Shown piece after piece: positions 41,348-50,849 of a stretch of 64,000 nt of DNA. The position numbers and the translations under genes are program-made. The notes beneath the pieces were generated by a model. It ran no database searches. It was not told the origin of the DNA and saw only the letters and a program-made list of their open reading frames with translations. The stretch comes from CAYQLT01 sp964418425. GTDB lineage: Bacteria > Bacillota > Limnochordia > Limnochordales > Geochordaceae. Numbering within the stretch: position 1 is the stretch's first letter; every line of letters starts with the position of its first letter. Location: positions 1 to 64,000 of the forward strand of contig CAYQLT010000002.1 of assembly GCA_964418425.1 (NCBI GenBank), written 5' to 3'.

Positions 41348-43414
41348 ATGGGCCGCAGCGCACCCACCCCTTGGGCTCGCCTTCTGGCATGGGCGCTGGT
41401 GATGGCCGGCCTGTGGGTTGCGTTGCGCAGCTGGTGGACCGTCCGGGCCTTCGACCCGGATCGCCAGGTTCGGGCCGCCGCCATCTTCGACGTGCACGGC
41501 GAGCTGGTGGGCACCATCGGGGCGGGGTACAGCCGCTTCGTCGCCCTCGACGAGATCCCGCCGGACCTCCTGCGGGCCGTGGTGGCCGTGGAGGACGCGC
41601 GTTTTTACCGCCACCCCGGTGTGGACCCCGTGGGCATCGTTCGGGCTGCCTGGGCGAACCTCAGAGCCCGCTCCGTGGTACAAGGCGGCAGCACCATCAC
41701 CCAGCAGCTGGCCCGCACCCTCTTTCTGACCCCGGAGCGGCACCTGTGGCGCAAGGTCGAGGAGCTCGCGCTGGCGCTGTGGCTGGAGGCTCGCTACCCC
41801 AAGGACCGGATCTTGGAGCTTTACCTCAACCGGGTGTATTTCGGCGAGGGCGCCACCGGGATCGGGGCGGCGGCCCGGGTCTACTTCGGCAAGGAGCCTG
41901 CTGAGCTGACGCTGGGTGAGTCGGCTCTGCTGGCGGGCCTCATCCGCGCCCCGTCCGCCCTTTCCCCGTACCGCAACCCCGAGGGCGCCTTGAAACGCCG
42001 GAGAGTGGTGCTCAGCCGCATGGAGGAGTTGGGGTACATCCTTCCCCAGGCAGCCCGGGAGGCCGGCAACGAGCCCATCCGGCTGGCCGGGCTGCGGGGA
42101 GGCCCGGCCCCATGGTTTCTTGACTACCTGACGCCCCTGTTGGAGCAACGCTTCGGATTCAACCTGGTACACCGGGCAGGCCTTCGGGTGCACACCGGTC
42201 TCGACCTGCGCATGCAACGGGCGGCCCGGCGGGCGCTGGGCCAGCTTCAGGGGGCGCTGGTCGCCCTGGACCCCCGCACCGGCGACGTGCGGGCCATGGT
42301 GGGGGGCCGGGACTACCTGGAAAGCCAGTTCAACCGGGCGGTGATGGCCCGCCGCCAGCCGGGTTCCGCCTTCAAGCCCTTTGTGTATGCGGCCGCGCTG
42401 GAGGCCGGCTGGCGCCTCAACTCCATGGTCCAGGATGTCCCGGCCGACTTCGCCGGTTACCGCCCCCACAACTTCGCCGAACGGTACTGGGGCCCTGTCA
42501 CCTTGAAGCACGCCCTGGTCATGTCCCTCAACGCGGGCTCCGTCTGGCTGGCGTCCCAGGTGGGGATCGACCGGCCGCTTCAGCTGGCCCGCCGTCTGGG
42601 GATCGCCGGCATCGGGCCGGACGATCGCCACCTGGCCGCAACCCTGGGCGGGTTGAGCCGGGGGGTGACACCCCTGGAAATGGCCCAGGCTTTCGGCGCC
42701 TTCGCGAATGAGGGGATCTTCCTTCCCGTGCGGCCCTTCACCCGGGTGGTGGACGAGGATGGGAACGTCTGGTATGAGGCCCCGCCCCCACGAGGGGAGC
42801 GGGTGCTCTCCCCTCATGCCGCCTACCTGCTGACGGACGCGCTGCGGGACGCGCTGCAACGGGGAACCGGAGTCCTGGCCCGGCTGGGCAGGCCGGCTGC
42901 CGGCAAAACGGGCACCACGGACCGCCTGGTGAGCGCATGGTTCGTGGGGTACACCCCTCAACTGGTGGCGGCGGTCTACATCGGCAACGACGACGGCACG
43001 CCTGTGGGAGGGACAGGGGGCACCCTGGCGGCACCGGTCTGGAAGGCGTTCATGCAGGAGGCCCTTCAGGGGGAGCCTGTCCTGACCTTTGCCGTTCCCC
43101 GGGGGGTGGTGGCCGGCGTCAAGGTGGACATCTTCACCGGCCTGCGGGCCGACGGGCTGTGCCGGTGGGTGGAGGAGGACCCCTTCATCGAGGGAACCCA
43201 GCCCCTCGGGTGGTCCACCTGCGTCCTCGGCCTGCAGCCCCCGGGGACCGGCTCTCGCGCACCCGAACCCATCCCCGGGTCCGAGGCGCCGCTGCCGCCT
43301 GAAGGGCCCGGCGGGGCTCCGGACCCGCCTCCACCCGCCCCGACGGGGCAACCCGATCCGCCACCCCAACCCGCCGTCCCGGGCGGCCCATCCGAACAGC
43401 CAGCCGGCTGGTAA
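41348..43414 (+). CDS. Class A penicillin-binding protein (PBP1A family)
   Basis: About 688 residues, bifunctional peptidoglycan synthase. N-terminal membrane helix (LLAWALVMAGLWVALRSWW). Transglycosylase motifs VAVEDARFYRHPGVD (catalytic Glu), GGSTITQQLARTLF and ELYLNRVYFGEG. Transpeptidase motifs SAFK (nucleophile Ser), SLN and KTGTT. The C-terminal 60 residues are Pro/Gly-rich and extracellular. ATG 41348 lies after GGGGAGG; an ATG 33 bases earlier is possible. Convergent with rpsI. Confidence 0.93.
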   Translation: MGRSAPTPWARLLAWALVMAGLWVALRSWWTVRAFDPDRQVRAAAIFDVHGELVGTIGAGYSRFVALDEIPPDLLRAVVAVEDARFYRHPGVDPVGIVRAAWANLRARSVVQGGSTITQQLARTLFLTPERHLWRKVEELALALWLEARYPKDRILELYLNRVYFGEGATGIGAAARVYFGKEPAELTLGESALLAGLIRAPSALSPYRNPEGALKRRRVVLSRMEELGYILPQAAREAGNEPIRLAGLRGGPAPWFLDYLTPLLEQRFGFNLVHRAGLRVHTGLDLRMQRAARRALGQLQGALVALDPRTGDVRAMVGGRDYLESQFNRAVMARRQPGSAFKPFVYAAALEAGWRLNSMVQDVPADFAGYRPHNFAERYWGPVTLKHALVMSLNAGSVWLASQVGIDRPLQLARRLGIAGIGPDDRHLAATLGGLSRGVTPLEMAQAFGAFANEGIFLPVRPFTRVVDEDGNVWYEAPPPRGERVLSPHAAYLLTDALRDALQRGTGVLARLGRPAAGKTGTTDRLVSAWFVGYTPQLVAAVYIGNDDGTPVGGTGGTLAAPVWKAFMQEALQGEPVLTFAVPRGVVAGVKVDIFTGLRADGLCRWVEEDPFIEGTQPLGWSTCVLGLQPPGTGSRAPEPIPGSEAPLPPEGPGGAPDPPPPAPTGQPDPPPQPAVPGGPSEQPAGW

Positions 43415-43541
43415 CCGGGCAGAGGGACGCGGCTTCCGGCCAACCCTGAGGAGAACCGGCGGTCGGATACGGACCGGGAGGCCCCTCGTCGCCAGAAAAA
43501 CCGCGGCCTAACCGGCAAGACCAGGCATCCTGCCAGGCCGG

Positions 43542-43952
43542 TCAGCGCTTGGAGTACTGAGGCGCCTTGCGGGCCTTCTTGAGGCCGTACTTGCGGCGCT
43601 CTTTCATGCGGGGATCCCGCCGCAGCAGCCCGGCCGCTTTCAGGGGAGGGCGCCACTGGGGATCCACGGCCTGCAGCGCCCGTGCCACACCGTGGGCAAC
43701 GGCGCCCGCCTGCCCGGCCACCCCGCCACCGTGGACCCGCACAAGGGCGTCGTACCCCGACGCTCCGGTCACCTGAAGCGGGCGATACACCAGGGCGACC
43801 AGCCCCGGCCGCCCCTGGAAGTATTCCCGGGCGTCCCGACCGTTGACCTGAATCTGGCCGCTGCCCGGTACCAACCGTACCCGAGCCACCGCCTCCTTGC
43901 GGCGCCCGGTGGCCATCGCGCTGGGAACCGAACCCGTGAGAACCCTGGCCAC
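43542..43952 (-). CDS. rpsI: 30S ribosomal protein S9
   Basis: 136 residues. TGRRKEAVARVRL, the GRDAREYFQGRPGL body and the conserved basic end DPRMKERRKYGLKKARKAPQYSKR, whose last Arg reaches the P-site tRNA. GTG start with AAGGGG nine bases upstream; the internal ATG at 43916 lacks a site. Last gene of the ribosomal array, after rplM. Confidence 0.96.
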   Translation of the reverse strand: MARVLTGSVPSAMATGRRKEAVARVRLVPGSGQIQVNGRDAREYFQGRPGLVALVYRPLQVTGASGYDALVRVHGGGVAGQAGAVAHGVARALQAVDPQWRPPLKAAGLLRRDPRMKERRKYGLKKARKAPQYSKR

Positions 43953-43974
43953 CGATCCGTCCCCTTCTCCCGGT

Positions 43975-44421
43975 CTACCGGGCCGCCAGCGGTTGCGGGC
44001 GCTGGGCCTCGTGCGGGTGCTCGGGGCCCGGGTACACCTTGAGCCGCCGGATCATCCGTCGGCCCAGGCGCGTATGGGGGAGCATCCCCCAGACCGCCCT
44101 GCGCACCAACTCCGTGGGCCGGCGCTCCCAAAGCCGGCGGGCCGTCTCCTGCTTGAGCCCGCCGGGATACCCGCTGTGCCGGTAGTAGACCTTCTGGTCC
44201 CACTTCTTCCCTGTCAGCCGCACCTGCGCGGCGTTGACCACCACCACGAAGTCACCGGTATCCGCGTGTGGGGTGTAATCCGCCCGGTGCTTGCCCCTCA
44301 AAACGGCCGCCACCCGGCTGGCCAGCCGGCCCAGCACCTGGTCGCGGGCATCCACCACGTACCAACGCCGCGTCACGTCGGCAGGGCGCACCAGCGTCGT
44401 GCGATTGGGGTTGATGGGCAT
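43975..44421 (-). CDS. rplM: 50S ribosomal protein L13
   Basis: 148 residues. RRWYVVDARDQVLGRLASRVAAVLRGKHRADYTPHADTGDFVVVVNA and WGMLPHTRLGRRMIRRLKVYPGPEHPHEAQRP are diagnostic. Start set at MPINPNRTTL; a GTG at 44463 would add 14 residues and overlap truA. It pairs with rpsI, 22 bases apart, as in other Bacillota. Confidence 0.95.
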   Translation of the reverse strand: MPINPNRTTLVRPADVTRRWYVVDARDQVLGRLASRVAAVLRGKHRADYTPHADTGDFVVVVNAAQVRLTGKKWDQKVYYRHSGYPGGLKQETARRLWERRPTELVRRAVWGMLPHTRLGRRMIRRLKVYPGPEHPHEAQRPQPLAAR

Positions 44422-44437
44422 GAAACCGAAGCACCCT

Positions 44438-45319
44438 TCAGCCTGGCCATCCGTCGGAGCCACGGGGGCATTCTAGCCAAAGGCCGCACAGGGTGTCAAG
44501 CACACTCCCGCAAAGCTCCAGTCCGGCAGGACGCCCCGAGTAGTTCACGTGCACCAGGCAGACCCCCGCGGCCGGAGCCGCCGGGGCCAGACGATGCCCT
44601 GCCTGGCCCTGGCCGGCCGACCCGGGGCTCAGCCCCTCCAGGGCATCCGCCACCGCCTGTTCCGGCAGGCGTCCCAGCCCGACCCGCACCAGGGCCCCGG
44701 CGAGAAGGCGCACCATCCGGTACAAAAACCCATCCGCCTCCACGCACAGCCGCAGCACCCTCCCCCCTCCCGGCACCGCGGCCTGATCCAGCCGGGCCGC
44801 GAACACCGTCCGAACCGTCGGCTGCCCTTTTCGCAGCGGGCTTCCGAAGGCAGCAAAATCCCTGCGCCCCGCGATCCGCCCCGCCAGGCGCTCCATGGGG
44901 GCCACGTCCAGAGGTTCGGGCACCCACCAGGCGTAGCGCTCGGCAAAGGCCGAACCGTGTGTTCGGTTCAACACGTGATAGCAGTAGATGCGGCTGGTGG
45001 CGTCGCGCCGGGCGTGGAAGCGCTGCCCGACCTGCTCGGCCGCCACCACCCGGACGGCCGCGGGAAGCCGCCGGTTCAGGGCGCCGGGCAACCGCTCGGT
45101 GGGGATGGGAGAGTGGGTGCGCAAATGCACCACCTGGCCCAGCGCATGGACGCCCGCGTCGGTGCGTCCCGCTCCCACCACCCGGGTGGGGTGACCCAAA
45201 AGCTCCGACAGCGCCCGCTCCAAAAGCCCCTGTACCGTCGGCAGCCCCGAGCGGGCCTGCCGCTGAAACCCGCCCAGATCGGTCCCATCGTACTGGACGG
45301 TGAGCCGCAACACCCTCAA
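44438..45319 (-). CDS. truA: tRNA pseudouridine(38-40) synthase TruA
   Basis: 293 residues. YDGTDLGGFQRQ at the start, catalytic D54 in GAGRTDAGVHALGQV, FHARRDATSRIYCY and GFLYRMVRLLAGALVRVG. It modifies uridines at positions 38-40 of tRNA anticodon arms. TTG start overlaps the ecfT stop (TTGA); GTG at 45313 is an alternative. The C-terminal 50 residues extend slightly past the usual end. Confidence 0.94.
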   Translation of the reverse strand: MRVLRLTVQYDGTDLGGFQRQARSGLPTVQGLLERALSELLGHPTRVVGAGRTDAGVHALGQVVHLRTHSPIPTERLPGALNRRLPAAVRVVAAEQVGQRFHARRDATSRIYCYHVLNRTHGSAFAERYAWWVPEPLDVAPMERLAGRIAGRRDFAAFGSPLRKGQPTVRTVFAARLDQAAVPGGGRVLRLCVEADGFLYRMVRLLAGALVRVGLGRLPEQAVADALEGLSPGSAGQGQAGHRLAPAAPAAGVCLVHVNYSGRPAGLELCGSVLDTLCGLWLECPRGSDGWPG

Positions 45320-46107
45320 AGCCAAAGTCCCACCGCGGTGGCCACCGCGGCAAAGCCGGCCAGCGTGGCGTAGTCGGCCGGCCGCATCCGCAGCTGCCGC
45401 AGCCGGGTGCGCCCGACCCCGCCCCGATACGCCCGGGCCTCCATGGCCAGCGCCAGCTCGTCCGCCCGGCGGAAAGCCCCCACAAAGAGGGGCACCAGGA
45501 TGGGGAGCAGGCTTTTGGCCCGCTCCAGGGGGCTGCCTCGCCCGAAGGCGGCGCCCCGGGCCATCTGGGCTTTCATGATGCGGTCGGCTTCCTCGATGAG
45601 GGTAGGTATGAACCGCAGGGCGATGGTCATCATCATGGCCAGCTCGTGGGCCGGCACACCCAGCCGCCGGGCGGGGGTCAAAATCCGCTCCAGCGCATCC
45701 GTCAGGTCGATGGGGCTGGTGGTGAGGGTCAGCAGCGACGCGCTGGCCACCAGCAGCAACAGCCGGGCCCCCACCATCAGCGCCCGCTCCAGCCCCTCCC
45801 GGGTGAGGGTGAGCGGGCCCCACCGCCACAGGGCCTCTCCCGGGGAACCGAAGGCGTTGAACAGGGCGCTCACCAGCACCAGGACCAGCACGGGCTTCAA
45901 GGAGCCCAGAACCCATCGGGGCGACAGCCGGCTGGCCAGCACGCCGCCCGCGAGAAGAGCCGCGCCCGCGGCATACCCCCATCCGGTGTTCACCGCGAAC
46001 ATCAGCACCACGAACCCCGCCACCATCCCCATCTTGGTGCGCGGGTCCAGGCGGTGCAGAAAGGAATCACCGGGAACGTGCTGGCCGATGGCGAATTCGC
46101 CGAGCAC
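45316..46107 (-). CDS. ecfT: ECF transporter T component EcfT
   Basis: About 263 residues, five or so membrane helices (GMVAGFVVLMFAVNTGWGYAAGAALL onwards). The cytoplasmic coupling motifs appear as ARGA and ARAY (Ala-Arg-X). It links substrate-binding S proteins to the EcfA1-EcfA2 ATPases for vitamin or metal uptake. GTG 46107 behind GGAGAAGG is preferred to the TTG at 46140; it overlaps the ecfA2 end by 41 bases. Confidence 0.92.
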   Translation of the reverse strand: MLGEFAIGQHVPGDSFLHRLDPRTKMGMVAGFVVLMFAVNTGWGYAAGAALLAGGVLASRLSPRWVLGSLKPVLVLVLVSALFNAFGSPGEALWRWGPLTLTREGLERALMVGARLLLLVASASLLTLTTSPIDLTDALERILTPARRLGVPAHELAMMMTIALRFIPTLIEEADRIMKAQMARGAAFGRGSPLERAKSLLPILVPLFVGAFRRADELALAMEARAYRGGVGRTRLRQLRMRPADYATLAGFAAVATAVGLWL

Positions 46108-46999
46108 GGCCCTTCTCCCACCCGTCGGCTGGCCCCGCAACGGTGCCGGCGCCGGCTTTCCAGCGCAGGATCTCCCGGGCGGCCTCTTCCACCGTCAGCC
46201 CGTCCCCCGCCACCGGCGCCCCCAGCTCTTTCAACCGGCGCAAGATCTGCACCACCGCCGGCACGCCAAGCCCGTGGGCCTCCAAAAGCTCTCCGTGCCG
46301 GCAGAAGAGTTCCCGAACCGGCTCGTCCGCCACCAGCCGCCCTGCGCTGAGCACAAGGGCGCGGCGGGCCCATGCCGCGACCTCCTCCATGTCGTGGGTG
46401 ATGAGCACCACCGTGGTTCCGCTGCGGTTGAGCCGGGCCAGAAGCTGCATCAACTCCCGGCGACCCCTGGGGTCCAGGCCTGCGGTCGGCTCGTCCAGCA
46501 CCAGGATGGGAGACTCCAGGGCCAGCACCCCCGCCAGGGCGACGCGCCGCTTCTGACCCCCCGACAGGGTGAACGGGGAGCGAGGGCCCACCTCGTCCGG
46601 ATCCAGGCCGACCAGGCTCAGGGCCCGCCGCACCCGCTCCCGGGTCTCGTCGGGGGAAAACCCCAGGCATCGAGGCCCGAAGGCCACATCGTCAAAGACC
46701 GTCTCCTCAAACAGCTGATGCTCGGGATACTGGAAGACCATCCCCACCCGCCGGCGCAGGGCACGCAGGTCCGCCCGGCGATCCCCCACGTCGATCCCGT
46801 CCACCACCACGGCCCCCTTGGGGGGACGCAGGAGCCCGTTGAAGTGCTGCACCAGGGTGGACTTGCCCGAACCGGTGGGCCCGATGAGGGCCACGAACTC
46901 CCCGTCTTCGATGCTCAAAGAGACGTCCGACAGGGCCTGCACCGCCATCGCGGTTCGGGCGCCGTAGGTGAAGCTCAGGTGGTGCACCCGGATGGGCAC
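46067..46999 (-). CDS. ecfA2: ECF transporter ATPase EcfA2
   Basis: 310 residues. Walker A GPTGSGKST at 40-48, Q-loop FQYPEHQLFEETV, signature LSGGQKRRVALAGVLA, Walker B LVLDEPTAGLDPRG, H-loop THDM. The Q-loop YPEHQLF is typical of A2. Partner of EcfA1 and EcfT, shared by several S components that must lie elsewhere. It overlaps ecfA1 by 25 bases. Confidence 0.94.
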   Translation of the reverse strand: MPIRVHHLSFTYGARTAMAVQALSDVSLSIEDGEFVALIGPTGSGKSTLVQHFNGLLRPPKGAVVVDGIDVGDRRADLRALRRRVGMVFQYPEHQLFEETVFDDVAFGPRCLGFSPDETRERVRRALSLVGLDPDEVGPRSPFTLSGGQKRRVALAGVLALESPILVLDEPTAGLDPRGRRELMQLLARLNRSGTTVVLITHDMEEVAAWARRALVLSAGRLVADEPVRELFCRHGELLEAHGLGVPAVVQILRRLKELGAPVAGDGLTVEEAAREILRWKAGAGTVAGPADGWEKGRARRIRHRPARSR

Positions 47000-47844
47000 A
47001 GCTCGTTCACCAGTTCGTCGGCCGTCAGGATGCCCGGACGAAGGGGCAGTCCCCCCCTGCGCAGCTCTCGGGCCAGGCGCACCACCGGGGGCACCTCCAG
47101 GTCCAGCTCCTCCAGCCGGGCGGCCCGGTCGAACACCTCCCGGGGCGGGCCCTCCATGACGATGCGCCCCCGTTCCATCACCACCAGCCAGTCTGCGCCG
47201 ACCGCCTCTTCCATGCGATGGGTGATGTAGACCACGGCCACCCGGAGCGTGCGGCGAAGCTCCTGCAACGTGGCCAGCACCTCCCGCTGGCCGCGGGGAT
47301 CCAGCATGGAGGTGGGTTCATCCAGCACGATGCAGGCGGGGCGCATGGCCAGCACTCCGGCGATGGCGACCCGCTGCTTTTGCCCGCCCGACAGCCGGTG
47401 GGGCGGGCTTCGGCGGTAGGCGCTCATGCCCACCAGCTCCAGGGCCCGGTCCACCCGGCGGCGGATCTCCTCAGGGGGAAGGCCCAGGTTTTCGGGCCCG
47501 AAGGCCACGTCTTCCTCGACCGTGGTGGCTACCAGCTGGTTGTCCGGATTTTGGAAGACCATCCCCACCTGGCGGCGGATCTCCCACAGGTGGGTCTCGT
47601 CCCGCGTGTCCAGGCCGCCCACCAGCACCCGTCCCTGCTGGGGCAACAGCAAGCCGTTGAGGTGCCGGGCCAGGGTCGACTTCCCCGACCCGTTGCGGCC
47701 CACGATGGCCACCATCTGGCCCGGATAGACCAGGAGGCTGACGTCGTCCAGGACGACAGGCCCGGACGGCCCCTCCTTACCGCCGTAGGCAAAGCGCACT
47801 CCCTGGACCCGGATGAAGGGCTCGGCGGGCCCTGGAACCCTCAC
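46975..47844 (-). CDS. ecfA1: ECF transporter ATPase EcfA1
   Basis: About 289 residues. Walker A GRNGSGKST at 49-57, Q-loop FQNPDNQLVATTVEEDVAFG typical of A1, signature LSGGQKQRVAIAGVLA, Walker B IVLDEPTSMLDPRG, H-loop THRM. The GTG start at 47844 avoids overlap with rplQ; the longer frame to 47952 runs into it. First of ecfA1-ecfA2-ecfT. Confidence 0.94.
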   Translation of the reverse strand: MRVPGPAEPFIRVQGVRFAYGGKEGPSGPVVLDDVSLLVYPGQMVAIVGRNGSGKSTLARHLNGLLLPQQGRVLVGGLDTRDETHLWEIRRQVGMVFQNPDNQLVATTVEEDVAFGPENLGLPPEEIRRRVDRALELVGMSAYRRSPPHRLSGGQKQRVAIAGVLAMRPACIVLDEPTSMLDPRGQREVLATLQELRRTLRVAVVYITHRMEEAVGADWLVVMERGRIVMEGPPREVFDRAARLEELDLEVPPVVRLARELRRGGLPLRPGILTADELVNELCPSGCTT

Positions 47845-47860
47845 AGGGCCACCCGGGGCC

Positions 47861-48199
47861 TCAGACGAGTTCGATGAAGGACATGGGGGCGCCGTCCCCC
47901 CGGCGGCGACCGGCCTTGACGATGCGGACATAGCCTCCCGGTCGGCCTGCATACTTCGGGGCCACCTCGGTAAACAGCTTGCGCACCGCCTGACGGCTGG
48001 TAAGCCAGGCCGCGGCCTGGCGACGGGCGTGGAGGTCTCCCCGCTTGCCCAGGGTGATCAGGTGCTCGGCGATCGGGCGAACCGCCTTGGCTTTGGTCAA
48101 GGTGGTGCGGATGCGCCCATGGGTGATGATGGCCGTGGCCAGGTGGCGGAAAAGCCACCGCCGGTGGCTGATACTTCGATCCAGCTTGCGGTGCAGCAT
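47861..48199 (-). CDS. rplQ: 50S ribosomal protein L17
   Basis: 112 residues. HRKLDRSISHRRWLFRHLATAIITHGRIRTTLTKAKAVRPIAEHLIT is the family N-terminus and GGYVRIVKAGRRRGDGAPMSFIEL the end. It follows rpoA in the usual alpha-operon order. Confidence 0.96.
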   Translation of the reverse strand: MLHRKLDRSISHRRWLFRHLATAIITHGRIRTTLTKAKAVRPIAEHLITLGKRGDLHARRQAAAWLTSRQAVRKLFTEVAPKYAGRPGGYVRIVKAGRRRGDGAPMSFIELV

Positions 48200-48240
48200 G
48201 TCTACCGTCCTCCCGGGAGGCCCCCGACCCGCCCGGCGAG

Positions 48241-49194
48241 CTACTCGTCGGCCTTGCGGAACGACAGGCCGAGCTCGGCGAGCCGGTCCTTGACCTCCTG
48301 CAGCGACTTCTTGCCCAGGTTGCGAACCTTCATCATGTCCTCTTCGGTCTTGCGGATCAGCTCACCCACGGTATCGATGCCCGCCCGCTTGAGGCAGTTG
48401 TACGAGCGTACCGTAAGGTTCAGTTCCTCGATGGGCATCTCGAGAAACCGGCTCTTCTCGCGGTCGGCACCGCCAGCGGGCGAGGCCGGACGCGACCCGT
48501 CCGTCAGGGAGGTGAACAGGTCCAGGTGCTGCTTCAGGATTTCCGCGGCCCTTGCCACGGCCTCCGCCGGCTGGATGGTGCCGTTGGTCCACACTTCCAG
48601 CACCAGACGGTCGAAATCGGTGCGCTGGCCGACCCGGGTGTTCTCCACCTGATAGTTGACACGGCGCACCGGGTTGAAGATGGAATCGACCGCGATGACA
48701 CCGATGGGCTGATCGGGCTGCTTGTTGCGTTCGGCGGGAACCCATCCCCGGCCCTTGGTGATGGTCATCTCGATGGAGAGCCGGCCGCCCCGCTCCAGGG
48801 TGCAGATGTAGAGGTCGGGATTGACGATCTCCACGTCTGGCCCCGCCTTGATGCGGTCGGCCCGCACCTCGCCTTCCTCGTCGGCTTCCAGGCGGGCCGT
48901 CACGGGCCCCTCCGAGTGCAGCCGCACCACCAGCTGCTTGAGGTTGAGGACGATGTCCGTGACATCTTCCCGAACCCCGGGGATGGTGGAGAATTCGTGG
49001 AGCACGCCATCGATGCGAATGGAGGCGACCGCCGCGCCCGGAAGCGACGAGAGCAACACCCGGCGCAACGAGTTGCCCAGGGTGGTCCCGTAGCCTCGCT
49101 CCAGGGGCTCCACCACAAACCTCCCGTACGTGTCGGTGGTCTCTACCGCCGAGATGGCGGGCCGATCCCGTTCCAGCTCCAGGGTGGCAGCCAT
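48241..49194 (-). CDS. rpoA: DNA-directed RNA polymerase subunit alpha
   Basis: 317 residues. N-terminal dimerisation domain with FVVEPLERGYGTTLGNSLRRVLLSSLPG, and the C-terminal domain that binds UP elements and activators (IEELNLTVRSYNCLKRAGIDTVGELI to RNLGKKSLQEVKDRLAELGL). The linker between them carries a small insertion rich in Ala, Gly and Pro. It lies between rpsD and rplQ. Confidence 0.97.
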   Translation of the reverse strand: MAATLELERDRPAISAVETTDTYGRFVVEPLERGYGTTLGNSLRRVLLSSLPGAAVASIRIDGVLHEFSTIPGVREDVTDIVLNLKQLVVRLHSEGPVTARLEADEEGEVRADRIKAGPDVEIVNPDLYICTLERGGRLSIEMTITKGRGWVPAERNKQPDQPIGVIAVDSIFNPVRRVNYQVENTRVGQRTDFDRLVLEVWTNGTIQPAEAVARAAEILKQHLDLFTSLTDGSRPASPAGGADREKSRFLEMPIEELNLTVRSYNCLKRAGIDTVGELIRKTEEDMMKVRNLGKKSLQEVKDRLAELGLSFRKADE

Positions 49195-49236
49195 ATGACC
49201 CTCTCCGCCTCCTGCCGGATCAATTGGGCGGGCGCC

Positions 49237-49863
49237 TCAGCGGGAGTAGTACTCCACCACCAGCTGCTCGTTCACCGGCGCATCGACCTGCTCCCGCCGG
49301 GGAACCGCCAGGACACGGCCCTCCCAGCGCCCCGCGTCGAACTCCAGCCAACTTGGAAGCCCCCGGCTCGCTGCAGCCGCCGCGTTGGATCGGATCGGCT
49401 CCCGGCTCCGGCTGCCCTCCCGCACCCCGATCACGTCGCCCGGCCGCAGGCGAAAGGAGGGGATGTCCACCGGACGGCCGTTCACCAGGAAATGCCCGTG
49501 GGTGACCAGCTGACGGGCCTGAGCCCGGGAGACGGCCAGCCCGAGCCGGTAGACCACGTTGTCCAGGCGAAGCTCCAGGAACTGCAACAGCGCCTCGCCG
49601 GTGACACCCTTGCGCCGGGCTGCCTCCCGGAAGTAGCGCCAGAACTGCCGCTCAAGCACACCATAGTAGCGCCGCAGACGCTGCTTCTCCCTCAGGTGCA
49701 ACCCGTACTCCGTCGGCTTGCGCCGGACCTGGCCGTGCTGGCCGGGCGCATAATGCCGTTGCTCCACCGCGCACTTTTCGGAGTAGCACCGCGCACCCTT
49801 GAGAAAGAGCTTGATCCCCTCCCGCCGGCACAGCCGGCAAACCGCACCGGTATACCTTGCCAT
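49237..49863 (-). CDS. rpsD: 30S ribosomal protein S4, zinc-binding form
   Basis: 208 residues. Cys at 9, 12, 26 and 31 form a zinc knuckle (the C+ type). RKPTEYGLHLREKQRLRRYYGVLERQFWRYFREA and the S4 RNA-binding domain RLDNVVYRLGLAVSRAQARQLVTHGHFLVNGRPVDIPS are intact. A primary 16S assembly protein that also regulates its operon in other bacteria. Confidence 0.97.
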   Translation of the reverse strand: MARYTGAVCRLCRREGIKLFLKGARCYSEKCAVEQRHYAPGQHGQVRRKPTEYGLHLREKQRLRRYYGVLERQFWRYFREAARRKGVTGEALLQFLELRLDNVVYRLGLAVSRAQARQLVTHGHFLVNGRPVDIPSFRLRPGDVIGVREGSRSREPIRSNAAAAASRGLPSWLEFDAGRWEGRVLAVPRREQVDAPVNEQLVVEYYSR

Positions 49864-49935
49864 GGATGCGACCCTTCACCCCTTGCGCAAAATCGGGTCT
49901 GCCCACCCGCACACGGGCCCGATGAGCATCCGGCC

Positions 49936-50340
49936 TCAGACCCGCCGCCGCTTGGGCGGACGGCAGCCGTTGTGAGGGATGGGCGTGACGTCCTTGATGG
50001 CCGTGATCTCCAGTCCGGCAGCCTGGATGGAGCGGATGGCCGTCTCCCGGCCGGACCCCGGCCCCCGCACCCGCACCTCCACCTCACGCATGCCGTGCTC
50101 CATCGCCGCTCGAGCTGCCGCCTCGGCGGCCAGGCCCGCCGCGTACGGCGTCCCCTTGCGAGAGCCCTTGAAACCCATGGTCCCCGAGCTGGCCCACGTG
50201 ATCACGTTGCCCTGCCGGTCGGTGATGGTGACGATGGTGTTGTTGAAGGTGGACTTGATGTGGGCCACCCCGGACGGGACGTTCTTGCGGGTGCGAGAAC
50301 GCACCCGAACGGTTCGTCGCTTTCCCGCTGCTTCGGGCAT
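49936..50340 (-). CDS. rpsK: 30S ribosomal protein S11
   Basis: 134 residues. KNVPSGVAHIKSTFNNTIVTITDRQGNVITWASSGTMGFKGSRKGTPYAA and the end TPIPHNGCRPPKRRRV are characteristic. Platform protein near the mRNA exit. ATG start; next to rpsM and rpsD. Confidence 0.97.
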   Translation of the reverse strand: MPEAAGKRRTVRVRSRTRKNVPSGVAHIKSTFNNTIVTITDRQGNVITWASSGTMGFKGSRKGTPYAAGLAAEAAARAAMEHGMREVEVRVRGPGSGRETAIRSIQAAGLEITAIKDVTPIPHNGCRPPKRRRV

Positions 50341-50423
50341 AAACCCGTCGAAACCTCCCTTGCCGTACCCGGCCCGGCTTCGCCCCTACCACCTGGCTAC
50401 AGGCGCCGGGCCAGGCCTTGCGA

Positions 50424-50798
50424 TCACGTCTTCTTCCGCTTGACGCCCACCGTGCGCCGGGGGCCCTTGCGGGTGCGCGCGTTGGTGCGAGTCCGCTGCC
50501 CTCGGACGGGCAGCCCCCTGCGATGACGCAATCCCCGGTACGACCCGATGTCGATGAGCCGCTTGATGTTGGCGGCCACCTCCGCGCGCAGCTCGCCCTC
50601 CACCTTGTATTCCCGGTCGATCAGCTCCCGCAGCCGGTTGACCTCGTCTTCCGTCAGGTCCTTGACCCGGGTGTCAGGGCTGATGCCGGTTCTTGCCAGA
50701 ATGGCCCGGGCGCTGGAGCGGCCGATGCCATAGATGTACGTGAGCGCCACCTCGACCCGTTTGTCTCTTGGGAGGTCGACCCCCGCGATGCGCGCCAC
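50424..50798 (-). CDS. rpsM: 30S ribosomal protein S13
   Basis: 124 residues. ARIAGVDLPRDKRVEVALTYIYGIGRSSARAIL and GLRHRRGLPVRGQRTRTNARTRKGPRRTVG with the basic tail that reaches the P site. Follows rpmJ. Confidence 0.97.
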   Translation of the reverse strand: MARIAGVDLPRDKRVEVALTYIYGIGRSSARAILARTGISPDTRVKDLTEDEVNRLRELIDREYKVEGELRAEVAANIKRLIDIGSYRGLRHRRGLPVRGQRTRTNARTRKGPRRTVGVKRKKT

Positions 50799-50849
50799 GA
50801 ACCCTCACCTCCGAATGTCCGGTCCCGCCCGCCGGCTGCACCCCGCACC

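Noticed and set aside
43493..43541. Possible rho-independent terminator after rpsI
   Set aside because: A GCCGG/CCGGC hairpin exists but the T-run lies about 12 bases away from its stem, too far for a convincing terminator.
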